A DNA stretch of 64,000 bases from Burkholderiaceae bacterium (GCA_018780645.1 JADMJJ010000011.1:372001-436000); one strand, 5' to 3'; positions 38,001 through 50,213 are shown, numbered from the stretch's first letter. Translations and numbers: made by a program. The notes: generated from the letters alone by a model not told the origin.

Positions 38001-40524
38001 ATGTCCGATTTATCGCCACTGACCTGGTCGGCGCCCACGATGCCGGCGGAGCTGTCGCCGCTGGGGGCCGCCGAAACCAAGGAATTTCGCTGGCCCTCGC
38101 CCCCCTATGCCGCCTACCCGCAGCCGCAGGAGCAGACCTCGCCCGAGCCCTGCGAAATCATCGGCCTGAACGGCAGCCGCATGGTCGGCCGGGTGATTCT
38201 GATGGTGCCCGAGGAGCGCCTGGCGCAGATCAACATACCGCCGGCACGCACCACCCTGGGACTCAAATTCGCGCAGTTCAGCACCATGAAGCTGCTGCAG
38301 CCGCTGGAGCCGCGGCCGCGCCTGACCCAGGGCCGCTCCACCGATATGGAGCTGGACCGCCGCCCCCGCTTCGAGTACACCATAGAGCTCAAGAACGGGA
38401 CCGAGCTCACCGGCATGACCATAGGCTATGAGCAGGACCGCATCGGCCTGTTCCTGTTCCATCCGGTCAATGAAGACAGCGATGCGGTGCAACGCGTGTT
38501 CGTGCCCGACGAGGCGATAGCGAGCTTCGACGTCGGCACACGCATTGGCGAGCTGCTGGTCGAAGACAGCGCAGCCACCGCAGCCGAGATCGAGGAGATC
38601 GCTCGCGAGCAGCAGGAGCTGCGCTCGCGCCGGGTCGGCGACATCCTGGTCACCAACCAGGTGGTCACCGCCGACCAGTTGCTGGTGGCCATAGAGCAGC
38701 AGTCCAAGATGCCGATGGTGCGCATCGGCGAGGCCTTGCTGGCGATGGAACTGGTGTCCACCCGCCAGCTAGACGAGGCGCTGGAGCAGCAGCGCAGCGA
38801 TCGTTCGGTGCCTCTGGGCGAGCTGCTGGTGCGCAAGGGCGTGGTCTCGCGCCAGGCCCTGCAATCGGCGCTGGCCCGCAAGATGGGCTATCCGCTGGTC
38901 GATGTGGATCACTTTTCGGTCGAGGCCGACGCGATCCGCAAGCTGCCCTTTGCCGCCGCCCGCCGCCTGGAGGTGCTGCCACTGCTGATACGCGATGGCC
39001 GGCTGATCGTCGCCCTGGAAGACCCGACCCGCCGCGACACCTTGGACGAGGTCGAGTTCATCACCCAGATGAAGGTCGTGCCGACCCTGACCAAGGTCGG
39101 CTCGCTGCACTTTGCCCTGCCGACCACCTACGAGCGTTTCGGTAGCGAGGGCAACGCGCGCAGCGAGCTGAACTTCGTGCCGCTGACGGTCGAGTTCGAG
39201 CCCGACAACACCAACAAGCTGGTCGAGTCGTTGGAGCGCGAACAGCTGGACCGCCCCTCGCGCGAGGACGAGAAACCGCTGGAGCAGTCCGACAACTCGC
39301 TGGTGCGGCTGATCAATACGATGATCATCGAGGCCAGCAACCAGGGCGTGTCCGACATCCATATCGAGACCTATCCGGGCCGCGACAAGGTCAAGATCCG
39401 CTTTCGCAAGGACGGGCGCCTGCACCCCTATCTGGAGCTGCCCCATACCTATCGCAACGCAATGATCGCGCGCATCAAGATCATGTGCGATCTGGACATC
39501 TCCGAGCGCCGCAAGCCGCAGGACGGCAAGATCAATTTCGCCAAGTTCTCGCCCCAGCACAAGCTGGAGCTGCGCGTGGCCACCATTCCGACCAATAACG
39601 GCCTGGAGGACCTGGTGATGCGCCTGCTGGCCTCGGCCAAGCCGATTGCGCTGGACCAGCTGGGCCTGTCGGCCGACAACCTGGGCAAGCTCAAGGATGC
39701 GGTGTCCCGACCCTACGGCATGGTGCTGTGCGTCGGGCCGACCGGCTCGGGCAAGACCACCACCCTGCACTCGGCGCTGAGCCATATCAATGTGCCCGAG
39801 CGCAAGATCTGGACCGCCGAAGACCCGATCGAGATCACCCAGACCGGCCTGCGCCAGGTCCAGGTCAACCCCAAGATCGACTGGACCTTTGCCAAGGCGC
39901 TGCGCGCCTTTCTGCGCGCCGACCCCGATGTGATCATGGTCGGCGAGATCCGCGACGAGGAAACGGCGCAAATGGCCGTCGAAGCCTCGCTGACCGGCCA
40001 CCTGGTGCTGTCCACCCTGCACACCAACAGCGCACCCGAGACGGTGACCCGCCTGCTGGACATGGGCATGGACCCGTTCAACTTTGCCGACTCGCTGCTC
40101 GCCGTGCTGGCCCAACGCCTGGTGCGCCGCCTTTGCAAGGCCTGCCGCCATGCCGAGCCGCTGCCGGCGGCCGAGCAGCAGGAGCTGCTGGACGACTACC
40201 GCCATGCCTTCTCGCCGGGCCACCGGCCGGTCGAGTCGGAGCTGCTGGCCAGCTGGCAAAAGCGCTTCGGCCAACAGGGCAAGCTGATGCGCTACCGCGC
40301 CCCCGGCTGCCCCAAGTGCGAGAACACCGGCTTCAAGGGCCGCGCCGGCCTGCACGAGCTGCTGCTCATTTCCCGGGAACTGCGCCGCATGATTCAGACC
40401 GGCGCCCGCGCCGAGGAGATCCAGGAGGTCGGCCTGGCCGAAGGCATGCGCACCCTGCGCCAGGACGGCATCGAAAAGGTGCTGCAGGGCGAGACCACGA
40501 TCGAGGACGTCCGGGCGATGAGCA

Positions 40525-40532
<8 letters not shown>
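38001..40532 (+). CDS. GspE/PilB-family ATPase with long N-terminal region and several MshEN-like motifs
   Basis: Assembly ATPase of 843 residues, much longer than MshE. The ATG at 38001 has GGGAGA upstream; the ORF track start is not credible. Residues ~45-180 form an extra domain of unknown type (CEIIGLNGSRMVGRVIL; FEYTIELKNGTELTGMTIGYEQD). Then come three RxGexL-like repeats resembling c-di-GMP-binding MshEN motifs: RVGDILVTNQVVTADQLLVAI, RIGEALLAMELVSTRQLDEAL and PLGELLVRKGVVSRQALQSAL. The ATPase core has Walker A GPTGSGKTTTL (~578), VGEIRDEETAQMAVEASLTGHL, and a metal-binding CKAC/CPKC pair. It overlaps mshE by eight bases. It may be an MSHA-specific regulatory or second motor ATPase. 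Confidence 0.85.
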
Positions 40533-42294
<1,762 letters not shown>

Positions 42295-42301
42295 TCGCGG
42301 C

Positions 42302-43537
42302 ATGCAGACCTACGCCTGGCGGGGCCGCAACAACCGCGGTGAGCAGATCGATGGCGTGATCGACGCCGAGACCGAGGATGCGGTCGCTGGCCAGCTATTG
42401 GCCGGCGGGGTCACTCCCGTGCAGATCACGGTGGCCGGCGCCAGCCTGTCGGCGCCCAAGCAGGACTGGTGGCACGCCTTGGGCGCGCGACCGGTCAGCA
42501 TGGAAGACTGCCTGGTGCTGTCACGCCAGCTCTACACCCTGCAAAAGGCCGGCGTGCCGATTCTGCGTTCGCTGGCCGGCCTGCAGGCCTCGACCGCCCA
42601 GGCGTCGCTGATCGCGCTGCTGGAAGACATACGGGCCAGCCTCGACCAGGGCCGCGAGCTGTCGGCCGCGCTGGCCCGCCACCCCAAGGTGTTCAGCCCC
42701 TTCTACGTTGCCATGGTCCGCGTCGGCGAGATGACGGGGCGGCTGACCGAAGTGTTCCAGCGCCTGTCCCAGCACCTGGAATTCGAGCTCGACATCCGCG
42801 CCCGCATCAAGCAGGCGCTGCGCTATCCGATGATGGTGATCATCGCGATGGCGATCGCCGTGGTCATCATCAACATCTTTGTGCTGCCCACCTTTGCCAA
42901 CGCCTTCGCCGGCTTCAAGGCCGAGCTGCCGTTGATGACACGGATACTGCTGGGCTTTTCAGCCTGGACCCTGCAATGGTGGCCGATGCTGGTGGCCGCC
43001 GGGATCGGCCTGGTGGTGGTGGTGCGCGGGGTCCTCGCCAGCCCCGAGGGCCGCTACCGCTGGGACCGGCTGAAGCTGCGCCTGCCGATAGCCGGCCCCA
43101 TCGTGCTCAAGGCCACCCTGGCACGTTTTGCGCGCAGCTTTGCACTGGCCAGCAGCAGCGGTGTGCCGATCAGCCAGGCCATGACGGTGGTGGCGCAGAC
43201 GGTGGACAACGCCTTCATCGGCAACCGCATCGAGCAGATGCGCGACGGCGTCGAGCGCGGCGAGAGCATCTCGCGCTGTGCCGCTGCGGCGGGGGTGTTC
43301 ACGCCGATCGTGCTGCAGATGATTGCCGTGGGCGAGGAGACCGGCGAGCTCGATACCCTGATGGTCGAGATAGCCCAGATGTACGAACGCGAGACCGATT
43401 ACAGCATCAAGGGCCTGTCGGCCTCGATCGAGCCGGTGTTGCTGCTGCTCATCGGCGCGATGGTGCTGGTGCTGGCGCTGGGCGTCTTCCTGCCGCTGTG
43501 GAACCTCGGTCAGGCGGCGATGGGACGCCCCGGCTGA
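42302..43537 (+). CDS. mshG: MSHA platform protein MshG (GspF/PilC family)
   Basis: Inner-membrane platform protein, 411 residues. N-terminal part MQTYAWRGRNNRGEQIDGVIDAETEDAV. Two GspF domains are seen: RPVSMEDCLVLSRQLYTLQKAGVPILRSLAGLQ with VMVRVGEMTGRLTEVFQRLSQ-like text, and LARFARSFALASSSGVPISQAMTVVAQ with MIAVGEETGELDTLMVEIAQMYE. Three membrane helices lie near 170-190, 220-245 and 380-405 (PVLLLLIGAMVLVLALGVFLPLWNLG). It lies seven bases after mshE. Confidence 0.95.
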   Translation: MQTYAWRGRNNRGEQIDGVIDAETEDAVAGQLLAGGVTPVQITVAGASLSAPKQDWWHALGARPVSMEDCLVLSRQLYTLQKAGVPILRSLAGLQASTAQASLIALLEDIRASLDQGRELSAALARHPKVFSPFYVAMVRVGEMTGRLTEVFQRLSQHLEFELDIRARIKQALRYPMMVIIAMAIAVVIINIFVLPTFANAFAGFKAELPLMTRILLGFSAWTLQWWPMLVAAGIGLVVVVRGVLASPEGRYRWDRLKLRLPIAGPIVLKATLARFARSFALASSSGVPISQAMTVVAQTVDNAFIGNRIEQMRDGVERGESISRCAAAAGVFTPIVLQMIAVGEETGELDTLMVEIAQMYERETDYSIKGLSASIEPVLLLLIGAMVLVLALGVFLPLWNLGQAAMGRPG

Positions 43538-43669
43538 AGAGAAATGGCGAAAGCTGCAGTGGCCGTGAAGTTTGCACTCAAGTGATACCGGCGCCCTTCC
43601 GATAGGTGATCAAGAGTCCGCGCTGACCTGCGCCGAACTGACAGTTTCCAAACCTTCCGAAGGCAGTCC

Positions 43670-44053
43670 ATGAACGCAAAGCAAGCTGGTTTCACCTTGA
43701 TCGAACTGGTGATGGTCATCGTCATCCTGGGCGTGCTGTCCGCCGTGGCCCTGCCCAAGTTCGTCGACATCAAGAGCGACGCCCAGCAAGCCTCGATCGA
43801 TGGCGTGGCCGGCGCGCTGAACTCGGCCTCATCGGTCAACTACGCGGCACGCAAGGCCAATGCCACCAAGGGCGTGCCCATCACCACCTGCGGCACGGCA
43901 GTCAATGCACTGACCGGTGGCATACCGGCCACGATGGAAATCTCGGTCCCGGCCACCGCCGTGGCCGCCGATGCCACCGTCACCACCTGTGAAGTGCGCC
44001 TGATCGCCACGCCGGCCATCAAGCAGAGCTTCACCGCCATCGGCATCCTCTGA
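43670..44053 (+). CDS. mshA: MSHA-type pilin (MshA/MshB)
   Basis: Pilin of 127 residues. Very short leader MNAKQAG followed by FTLIELVMVIVILGVLSAVALPKFVDIKSDAQQASIDGVAGAL, the MshA/MshB signature. Two cysteines (PITTCGTAV, TTCEVRLI) can form the C-terminal disulfide. As the first pilin after mshG and with its own 132-base upstream gap, it is probably the major subunit, but no separate mshB is seen, so which name applies is uncertain. The gap may carry a promoter; only a poorly spaced sigma-54-like sequence was found. Confidence 0.88.
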   Translation: MNAKQAGFTLIELVMVIVILGVLSAVALPKFVDIKSDAQQASIDGVAGALNSASSVNYAARKANATKGVPITTCGTAVNALTGGIPATMEISVPATAVAADATVTTCEVRLIATPAIKQSFTAIGIL

Positions 44054-44093
44054 CCCTCGCCAAGCGCTGCTCGTGCTGAAGCGAGCCGCCACC

Positions 44094-44552
44094 ATGCCAA
44101 GCCCGCCCCGCTCACGCGCGGCGGGCTTTACCTTGATCGAGCTGATCATCGTCATCACCGTGCTGGGTGCCCTGGCGGTGCTGGCCCTGCCCAGGCTGGT
44201 GGACACCGAACTGTGGCGCCTGCGCGCCTTCGGCGACGATATGCAGAGCCAAATGCAGGCCCTGCTGCGCCGAGCACTGACGCAGCGCCGGCCCATCGTC
44301 GCCACGATCACGCCTACCGGCCTGAGCTTTGCCTACGCCAACGGCACGGCCATCGCGGAACTGCCCTGCCCGGCCACCTCCAGCCCCTGCATCGCCGAGG
44401 CCGGCACGCGCTCCATCACCTTCAACCACGCCAACTCCGGCAGCAGCCAGACCTCGACTTCGGCCGCACTGACCATCACCGTCAGCGCCGGCGGCTACAC
44501 CCAGGCCTATCGCCTGGAGCATGAAACAGGCCTTGTTTACCCGCTTCCATGA
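44094..44552 (+). CDS. mshC: MSHA minor pilin MshC
   Basis: Minor pilin of about 152 residues. Leader MPSPPRSRAAG then FTLIELIIVITVLGALAVLALPRLVDTELWRLRAFGDDMQSQMQALLRRALTQRRPIV, a GspH-like helix typical of MshC. Two cysteines (LPCPATSSPC) lie in the globular part. The ORF track begins at a GTG seven codons earlier; the ATG at 44094 is preferred for leader length, though no clear ribosome-binding site precedes either. Its stop overlaps the first possible mshD start. Confidence 0.82.
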   Translation: MPSPPRSRAAGFTLIELIIVITVLGALAVLALPRLVDTELWRLRAFGDDMQSQMQALLRRALTQRRPIVATITPTGLSFAYANGTAIAELPCPATSSPCIAEAGTRSITFNHANSGSSQTSTSAALTITVSAGGYTQAYRLEHETGLVYPLP

Positions 44553-44602
44553 GGCTTGCGCCTGCCGGCCGCGGCCGTAGCATGCGGGCAGGAGCCTGTT
44601 GC

Positions 44603-45181
44603 ATGTCCCTGCCCTTGTCGCGCCCGTCCCCAATCAAACCCGCCCAACTCGGCCTCTCGCTGATCGAGCTGGTGATCTTCATCGTCGTCGTCAGCGCCGC
44701 GCTGGCCGGCGTGCTGCGCGTTTTCATGCAGGCCGGCGCCAAGAGCGCCGATCCACAGCTGCAGCGCCAGGCACTGGCGATCGCCGAGTCGCTGCTGCAG
44801 GAGGTGCAGCTGATGCCCTTCACGTTCTGCCAGGCCACCGACGCGAATGTGGAAACCGCAGCCAGCACGGCGGGCTGTTTCAGCCTGATCGAGGGTAGCG
44901 GCCCCGAGGGAGGCGAGACCCGCTCCACCTCGCCGCAGTTCGACAATGTCAACGACTACCACGGCTACACGATGAACGGCATCGTCGACATCGGCAACAC
45001 CGCGGTGCCAGGCCTTGCCGGCTACAGCGCCAGCGTAACGGTGGCCAGCACGGCGCTTGGCAGCATCACGGCGGGCAGCGGCGATGCGCTGCTGATCACA
45101 GTCACCGTCAACGGGCCCGCCAGCACGCAGGTCGTGCTGAGCGGCTATCGAGGGCGCTATGCACCCAAAGCTGCTCTCTGA
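44603..45181 (+). CDS. mshD: MSHA minor pilin MshD
   Basis: Minor pilin of about 192 residues. The ORF track begins at 44549, but the ATG at 44603 has an AGGAG site at good distance and yields MSLPLSRPSPIKPAQLG|LSLIELVIFIVVVSAALAGVLRVFMQAG, a normal leader. The helix is followed by QLQRQALAIAESLLQEVQLMPFTFCQATD, the MshD signature. The rest is beta-rich. It overlaps the mshO start by 23 bases. Confidence 0.85.
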   Translation: MSLPLSRPSPIKPAQLGLSLIELVIFIVVVSAALAGVLRVFMQAGAKSADPQLQRQALAIAESLLQEVQLMPFTFCQATDANVETAASTAGCFSLIEGSGPEGGETRSTSPQFDNVNDYHGYTMNGIVDIGNTAVPGLAGYSASVTVASTALGSITAGSGDALLITVTVNGPASTQVVLSGYRGRYAPKAAL

Positions 45182-46022
45182 CCGCCAGCGGGGCTTCACC
45201 CTGGTCGAGTCGGTGATGGTGATCGTCATCACCGGCATCCTGGGCGCCATCGTCAGCATCTTCATCGTCGCGCCGGTTCAGGCCTATCTGGCCACGGCCG
45301 CGCGGGCCAATCTGGTCGATCAGGCCGACACGGCGCTGCGCCGCGTTTCGCGCGACCTGGCCATCGCGCTGCCCAACAGCACCCGCGTCAACGCCAGCGG
45401 CCGCAGTCTGGAACTGATACCGACCACCGGCGCGGCCCGCTATGCCACCGAAGGCGCCGGCAAGCTGGACTTTGGCGTGGACGCGACTGCCGACACCTCC
45501 TTCGACCTGGTCGGCCCGCCGCTGACGCTGGGCGTCGCGCAACAACTGGTGTTCTACAACCTCGGCCCCGACGTGCCCGATGCCAATGCCTACGCGGCCA
45601 ATGGCAGCGCGGCCGAGCAGCAGAATTCGAATCGCCGCAGCGCCGGCAATGGGGCCGGTGCGGCCAGCACGATCACGCTGAACTCGGCCGCCAATCTGCC
45701 GGCGGGCAGCCAGGCACCGCCCTACCGTGTCTATGCCGTGGCCGCGCCGGTCAGCTACCGTTGCGACCTGACCCCGGGCGTGCAGACCCTGACCCGCTAC
45801 CAGGGCTACGGCTTCCAGGCCGTCCAGCCCGATCCGCCGGTTGGCGGGAGCAGCAGCATCCTGGCCAAGGGAGTGACGGACTGCAAATTCAGCTACAGCG
45901 GCGAGCCCGTGGCCGCGCGCGCGGCCGTGGTCACTCTGCGCCTGACGCTCGGCACCAACACCGGCACCGGCGACGAAACGGTTTCTCTCTACCATGCGGT
46001 CCATGTCGACAACCTGCCGTAG
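45159..46022 (+). CDS. mshO: MSHA minor pilin MshO
   Basis: Minor pilin of 287 residues. Leader ends RG|FTLVESVMVIVITGILGAIVSIFIVAPVQAY, followed by the MshO pattern ARANLVDQADTALRRVSRDLAIALPNSTRV. The C-terminal domain contains YRVYAVAAPVSYRCDLTPG and SSILAKGVTDCKFSYS. It overlaps mshD and is overlapped by mshP, typical of this operon. Confidence 0.87.
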   Translation: MHPKLLSDRQRGFTLVESVMVIVITGILGAIVSIFIVAPVQAYLATAARANLVDQADTALRRVSRDLAIALPNSTRVNASGRSLELIPTTGAARYATEGAGKLDFGVDATADTSFDLVGPPLTLGVAQQLVFYNLGPDVPDANAYAANGSAAEQQNSNRRSAGNGAGAASTITLNSAANLPAGSQAPPYRVYAVAAPVSYRCDLTPGVQTLTRYQGYGFQAVQPDPPVGGSSSILAKGVTDCKFSYSGEPVAARAAVVTLRLTLGTNTGTGDETVSLYHAVHVDNLP

Positions 46023-46467
46023 TGCCAACCATAGGGCCAGCCACCGCGGGCAGCATCAGACGGGCTTCACGCTGGTCTCGGTGGTCTTCATCCTGGTCGT
46101 GCTGGCCGTGCTGGGCGCGGCCATGGCCAAGATGAGCATGCGCCAGCACCTCGGTTCGGCGGCGGAACTCGGCGCGGCGCGCGCCTACCAGGCGGCCTAT
46201 GCCGGGCTGGAGTGGGCCAGTGTCCAGGTCTTGCGCAGTGCCTCGGCGCCGGCCTGCTTTGGCACGACCCAGATCGAACTGGGCGACTTCCTGGTCAGCA
46301 TCAACTGCACGCGCACCCAGGGAAGCGACGGCAGCACGGCCCTGAACTTCTACCAGCTCGTCGCGAATGCCTGCAACGCGCCCTCGGGCACCAGCTGCCC
46401 GAACACCACGGCCAGCGTGCAAGCGACCTATCTGGAGCGGCAGCTGAGCCGCATGGTGACGCGATGA
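45994..46467 (+). CDS. mshP: MSHA minor pilin MshP
   Basis: Protein of 157 residues (the true start may be a little later). The hydrophobic segment TG|FTLVSVVFILVVLAVLGAAMAKM lacks Glu+5, as is usual for MshP/PilX-like proteins. It continues AYQAAYAGLEWASVQVLRSASAPACFGT. Several cysteines are in the C-terminal half. Its stop overlaps the mshQ start (ATGA). Confidence 0.82.
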   Translation: MRSMSTTCRSANHRASHRGQHQTGFTLVSVVFILVVLAVLGAAMAKMSMRQHLGSAAELGAARAYQAAYAGLEWASVQVLRSASAPACFGTTQIELGDFLVSINCTRTQGSDGSTALNFYQLVANACNAPSGTSCPNTTASVQATYLERQLSRMVTR

Positions 46468-49400
46468 GCCCATCCGCCCTGCGCTGCCTGTTCTGGGTGC
46501 TGCTGATGATGGCGCTGCCAGCCGGCGCCGCCAGCTACAGCTTCCCTGGCGCGCTGCCGCCCGGCTGCAGCGGCTCGAACGGCACCTACAGCTGCGGCAC
46601 GCTGACCCTGGCCTACACGGACACGGTGACGATTGCCTCGCCGAAGCCTGCCAAGATCACGATCAACGGCGCTTTGAGCGTCGGCGACAGCGCCACCATC
46701 AACAGCGCCGGCCAGGCGACCGACCTGACCCTCGTCGTCACCGGCACCCTGACCCTGGCCTATCAATCGGTGATACGTGCCGGCATCACCGCCGGTGCCG
46801 TTCAAAACGCGGACGGCTATGCCACGCTCGTTGGCTCGCTGACGACCGGTAGCGGCGCGATCTCGCTGGGCTATCTCAGCACCCTGAATGGCAACATCAC
46901 CAGCAGCACCGGAGCGATCAACCTGGCCCAGGGCGTGGTCGTCAGCGGCGACGTCATCAGCAGCAGCGGTACCGTGGACCTGGGCTACCAGACCCAGATC
47001 AGCGGCGATATCAGCACCAGTGGCCGGGTCACGCTGGCGCAGGCCAGCATCGTCAGCGGCGCGGTGAACGGGGCCGGCGGCGCTGTCAGCCTGGGCTACC
47101 AGACCAAGGTGGTGGGTCGCATCACCACCAGCTCGGGCACTATCACGCTGGATCAGGCTGCCATTGCGCAATCCTGCGTCAAGTCCACCTCCTCGGCCAC
47201 CATCACCCTGGGCTACCAGGCCTCGGTCAACAGCGTCTGCTGTGGTGCCAGCTGCGGCAACAGCTGCGTGGTCAACAACAGCAATGCGGCCATGCCGCCG
47301 GCCTGCAAACCCCCGCCGGTGGCCGAGTACCGCTTCGACGAATGCAGCTATAACGGCACCGCCGGCGAGGCCAAGGATTCGGTGGGCAGCAACCATGCGA
47401 CCGCGGTCCTGGGTGCGGCCAACTCGGGCACCGCGCCGACCGTCGTCAACCGCTACGCCAATCTCAGCTTCACCGATGGCCGGCGCTATTTCACGCCGGG
47501 CTCGGCCATCTCGCTGAGCGGCGATTGGACGATCAGCGCCTGGGTCAAGTTTCCGCTGTCCTCTGGCGGCAGCCCGTACCACGTGCTGGGCGCCATGGCC
47601 GGCGGCGGCGACGTGCTCTACCTCGACGGCAGCAACAATATGCGCTGGGGCGTTTACACACCGGGCTCGATTGTCCCGGGCACCTTTCAACTGGGTACGC
47701 TGAGCAGTGGCTGGCATCATCTGGCGGTGGTCGGCCAGGGCAGCAGCACGAAGCTCTACATCGACGGCACGCTCAAGGAGTCCGTCAATGCCAAGGCCAG
47801 CGGCAGCCTGGCCTATATCGGCGCCTCCTACGACACCGACGCCGGCACCCATGAGGGCATGAACAGCGGCCTCGACGAGTACCTGGTGTTTGCCAGTGCC
47901 CTCTCGGCGGCGGACATCAGCAGCATCCGCAGCAACCAGGCCGCGGGCAAGAACTACGACGGCAGCACACGCGCCGCGCCGGTCTGCCCCACCGGCCCAG
48001 GCAGCTTTGCCATCACCGGCACCGGCAGCGCCTCGACCTGCAGTCCTCAGGCCCTGACCATCACCGCACGCGACGGCAGCGGCAATACGCTGAGCAGCTA
48101 CACCGGCACGGTGACCATCAGCACCTCCAGCGGCAAGGGCAACTGGTCGGCCGGCAGCAGCCCCGCGCCGTCAGGCACGCTGACGCCCGGTGCTGCCAAT
48201 AGCGGACTGGCCAGCTACCAGTTTGCGGCCGGCGACGGTGGCGTGGTCAAGCTCGGGCTGAGCCACACGCTGGCCCAGGACGTCACCGTCACCGTCGTGG
48301 ACGCCGCAGCTGCCGGGTCGAGCAGCACTTCGGCGGCGATCCAGTACCGCGACAACGCCTTTGTGTTTGCCGAGGACATCAGCAACAAGGTCAGCGGCAG
48401 CGATATTGCCGTGGCCGGGCGCCCGCACGACCACACGCTGAGCTACATCCGCCGGGATCCGACGACGGGCAGCTGCGGCGTGGCCACCGACTATGCCGGC
48501 AGCAAGACGCTGAAGTTCTGGCGCAGCGACAACGGCGGCAGCTGGGTCGCGCCGACCGTGGCTTCGCCGGCCCTGACCATCCCCTCGGCTCAACCCGCCA
48601 GCAACAATCTGACACTGAACTTCGCGAGCGGCGTGGCCAGTTTCAACCTGGGCACAACCGACATCGGCCGCTACAGCCTGAACGCGCGCGATGACACGCT
48701 CAGCAGTGCGGCCAATGCCATCACCGGCAGCGGCAACATCCTGACGGTGCGCCCCTTCACCGTGCTGGTTTCAGCGATCAAGTACGGCGCGACCAACAAC
48801 CCGAATGGCGCGGCCGTCACCGACCCCCTGTTCGCGCCGGCCGGAGCCAATTTCTCGGCCACCGTGGCCGCCTATCTGTGGGACGCGGCCATGCTCACCA
48901 ACGGCGCCGACGCCGGCAGCACCGGCAGCCCGGCGAGCACGGCCAGCGAGGCGGCGATCAAGGTCGGCGGTCGCAGCAACAGCTTCGCCAGCACCGTGAG
49001 CCTGAGCCCGCTGACCGGCAGCCAGACGCCTGCCGGCGGCACGCTAGGCAGCCTGAACAACGGCAGCATCGCCGGCGCCAGCTTCGCCAGCGGCACGGCT
49101 AGTGTAGGCAGCCTGCAGTACACCGAGGTCGGCAGCTTCGCGCTGAATACCACCGGCGTGGTCAGCAACTTCCTGGGCAGCGGCCTGGCGCTGAACGCCG
49201 TGGTGGTCAACGCCGGCGGGGTGCAGAACGCTCGGGTGGGTCGCTTCGCGCCGGCCAGCTTTGCCTTGACCTCGGCCACGGTGGTCCACCGCAACAGCGC
49301 CAGCTGCGCGCCGGCCTCGACCTTCAGCTACCTGGACGAGAACTTCAAGCTGCAGTTCACGCTGACGGCCAAGAATGCGCTGGGCACCACCACGACCAAC

Positions 49401-50213
49401 TACACCGGCGCCTTTGGTCTGCTGGATTTGGCCGCACCGGCCGGCTTTGGCCTGGCCGGCATCCAGGGCAGTACCACCTTCAAGACCACCAACAGCCGGC
49501 TCGCGCTGGTCAGCAGCAGCGGCAGCTGGTCCAGCGGCGTAGCCGCCAATGCGCAGCTGATTGCCGCAGCCAAGCGCGTCGCCGCGCCTGACGGCCCCTT
49601 CGACAGCGCCAAGTACGGCATTGCCGCCACCGACAGCGACGGCGTCACCATGAGCGGCCTGGATCTCGACACCGACAGCCCTGCCAACGGCAACGACCGT
49701 GTGTTGCTCGCCACAGTCCCGTTGCGTTTTGGGCGTTTGCAGCTGATGAATGCGATCGGCGCACAGAATCGCGACCTGGCCATGCCCTTGCTGGCCCAAT
49801 ATTGGAACGGCAGCGGCTTCGCCGACAACACGCTGGACAGCTGCACCCGCATCAGCAGCACTCATGTCAACTTTGGCAACTACCGCAAGACCTTGACCTC
49901 CGCCGACAGCAATCTGCAAACCAGCCCCGTGACCGTGAGCGCGGGCCGCGCAAAGCTGATCCTGGGCAAACCGGGTGCCGGCCGCAGTGGCAGCTTCGAC
50001 GTGGGCCTGAGCCTCTCGGCCAGCGCCACGGTCAGCACTTGCATGGCCAGCTTCAGCCCGTTGGCGGGTGATGCTGCCACCACGGGTGCGGGCATGGGCT
50101 ATCTGCGCGGTGCATGGTGCGGCAGCAGCTTCGACAAGGACCCCTCGGCCAGGGCCACGTTTGGCCTGTATCGTGGCGCCGACAATCTGCTCTACCAGAG
50201 AGAGAATTACTGA
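46464..50213 (+). CDS. mshQ: MshQ-like giant MSHA pilus biogenesis protein
   Basis: Secreted protein of 1249 residues; the ATG at 46464 overlaps the mshP stop (ATGA). Signal peptide: LRCLFWVLLMMALPAGAAS. Residues ~30-280 are made of repeats of about 20-25 residues such as TVDLGYQTQISGDISTSGRV and AVSLGYQTKVVGRITTSSGT, a likely beta-solenoid. A cysteine-rich link (SVCCGASCGNSC) leads to a LamG/concanavalin-like domain (~290-490: VAEYRFDECSYNGTAGEAKD, GDWTISAWVKF, GWHHLAVVGQG). Ig-like repeats follow, then a C-terminal DUF6701-type domain (LRFGRLQLMNAIGAQNRDLAMPLLAQYW). MshQ may act at the pilus tip like PilY1; this is inference. Confidence 0.85.
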   Translation: MSPSALRCLFWVLLMMALPAGAASYSFPGALPPGCSGSNGTYSCGTLTLAYTDTVTIASPKPAKITINGALSVGDSATINSAGQATDLTLVVTGTLTLAYQSVIRAGITAGAVQNADGYATLVGSLTTGSGAISLGYLSTLNGNITSSTGAINLAQGVVVSGDVISSSGTVDLGYQTQISGDISTSGRVTLAQASIVSGAVNGAGGAVSLGYQTKVVGRITTSSGTITLDQAAIAQSCVKSTSSATITLGYQASVNSVCCGASCGNSCVVNNSNAAMPPACKPPPVAEYRFDECSYNGTAGEAKDSVGSNHATAVLGAANSGTAPTVVNRYANLSFTDGRRYFTPGSAISLSGDWTISAWVKFPLSSGGSPYHVLGAMAGGGDVLYLDGSNNMRWGVYTPGSIVPGTFQLGTLSSGWHHLAVVGQGSSTKLYIDGTLKESVNAKASGSLAYIGASYDTDAGTHEGMNSGLDEYLVFASALSAADISSIRSNQAAGKNYDGSTRAAPVCPTGPGSFAITGTGSASTCSPQALTITARDGSGNTLSSYTGTVTISTSSGKGNWSAGSSPAPSGTLTPGAANSGLASYQFAAGDGGVVKLGLSHTLAQDVTVTVVDAAAAGSSSTSAAIQYRDNAFVFAEDISNKVSGSDIAVAGRPHDHTLSYIRRDPTTGSCGVATDYAGSKTLKFWRSDNGGSWVAPTVASPALTIPSAQPASNNLTLNFASGVASFNLGTTDIGRYSLNARDDTLSSAANAITGSGNILTVRPFTVLVSAIKYGATNNPNGAAVTDPLFAPAGANFSATVAAYLWDAAMLTNGADAGSTGSPASTASEAAIKVGGRSNSFASTVSLSPLTGSQTPAGGTLGSLNNGSIAGASFASGTASVGSLQYTEVGSFALNTTGVVSNFLGSGLALNAVVVNAGGVQNARVGRFAPASFALTSATVVHRNSASCAPASTFSYLDENFKLQFTLTAKNALGTTTTNYTGAFGLLDLAAPAGFGLAGIQGSTTFKTTNSRLALVSSSGSWSSGVAANAQLIAAAKRVAAPDGPFDSAKYGIAATDSDGVTMSGLDLDTDSPANGNDRVLLATVPLRFGRLQLMNAIGAQNRDLAMPLLAQYWNGSGFADNTLDSCTRISSTHVNFGNYRKTLTSADSNLQTSPVTVSAGRAKLILGKPGAGRSGSFDVGLSLSASATVSTCMASFSPLAGDAATTGAGMGYLRGAWCGSSFDKDPSARATFGLYRGADNLLYQRENY

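Noticed and set aside
43555-43585. Sigma-54-like sequence TGGCCGTGAAGTTTGC before the mshA gene
   Set aside because: The GG and GC elements are separated by 11 bases rather than the required 10, so it was not called as a promoter.
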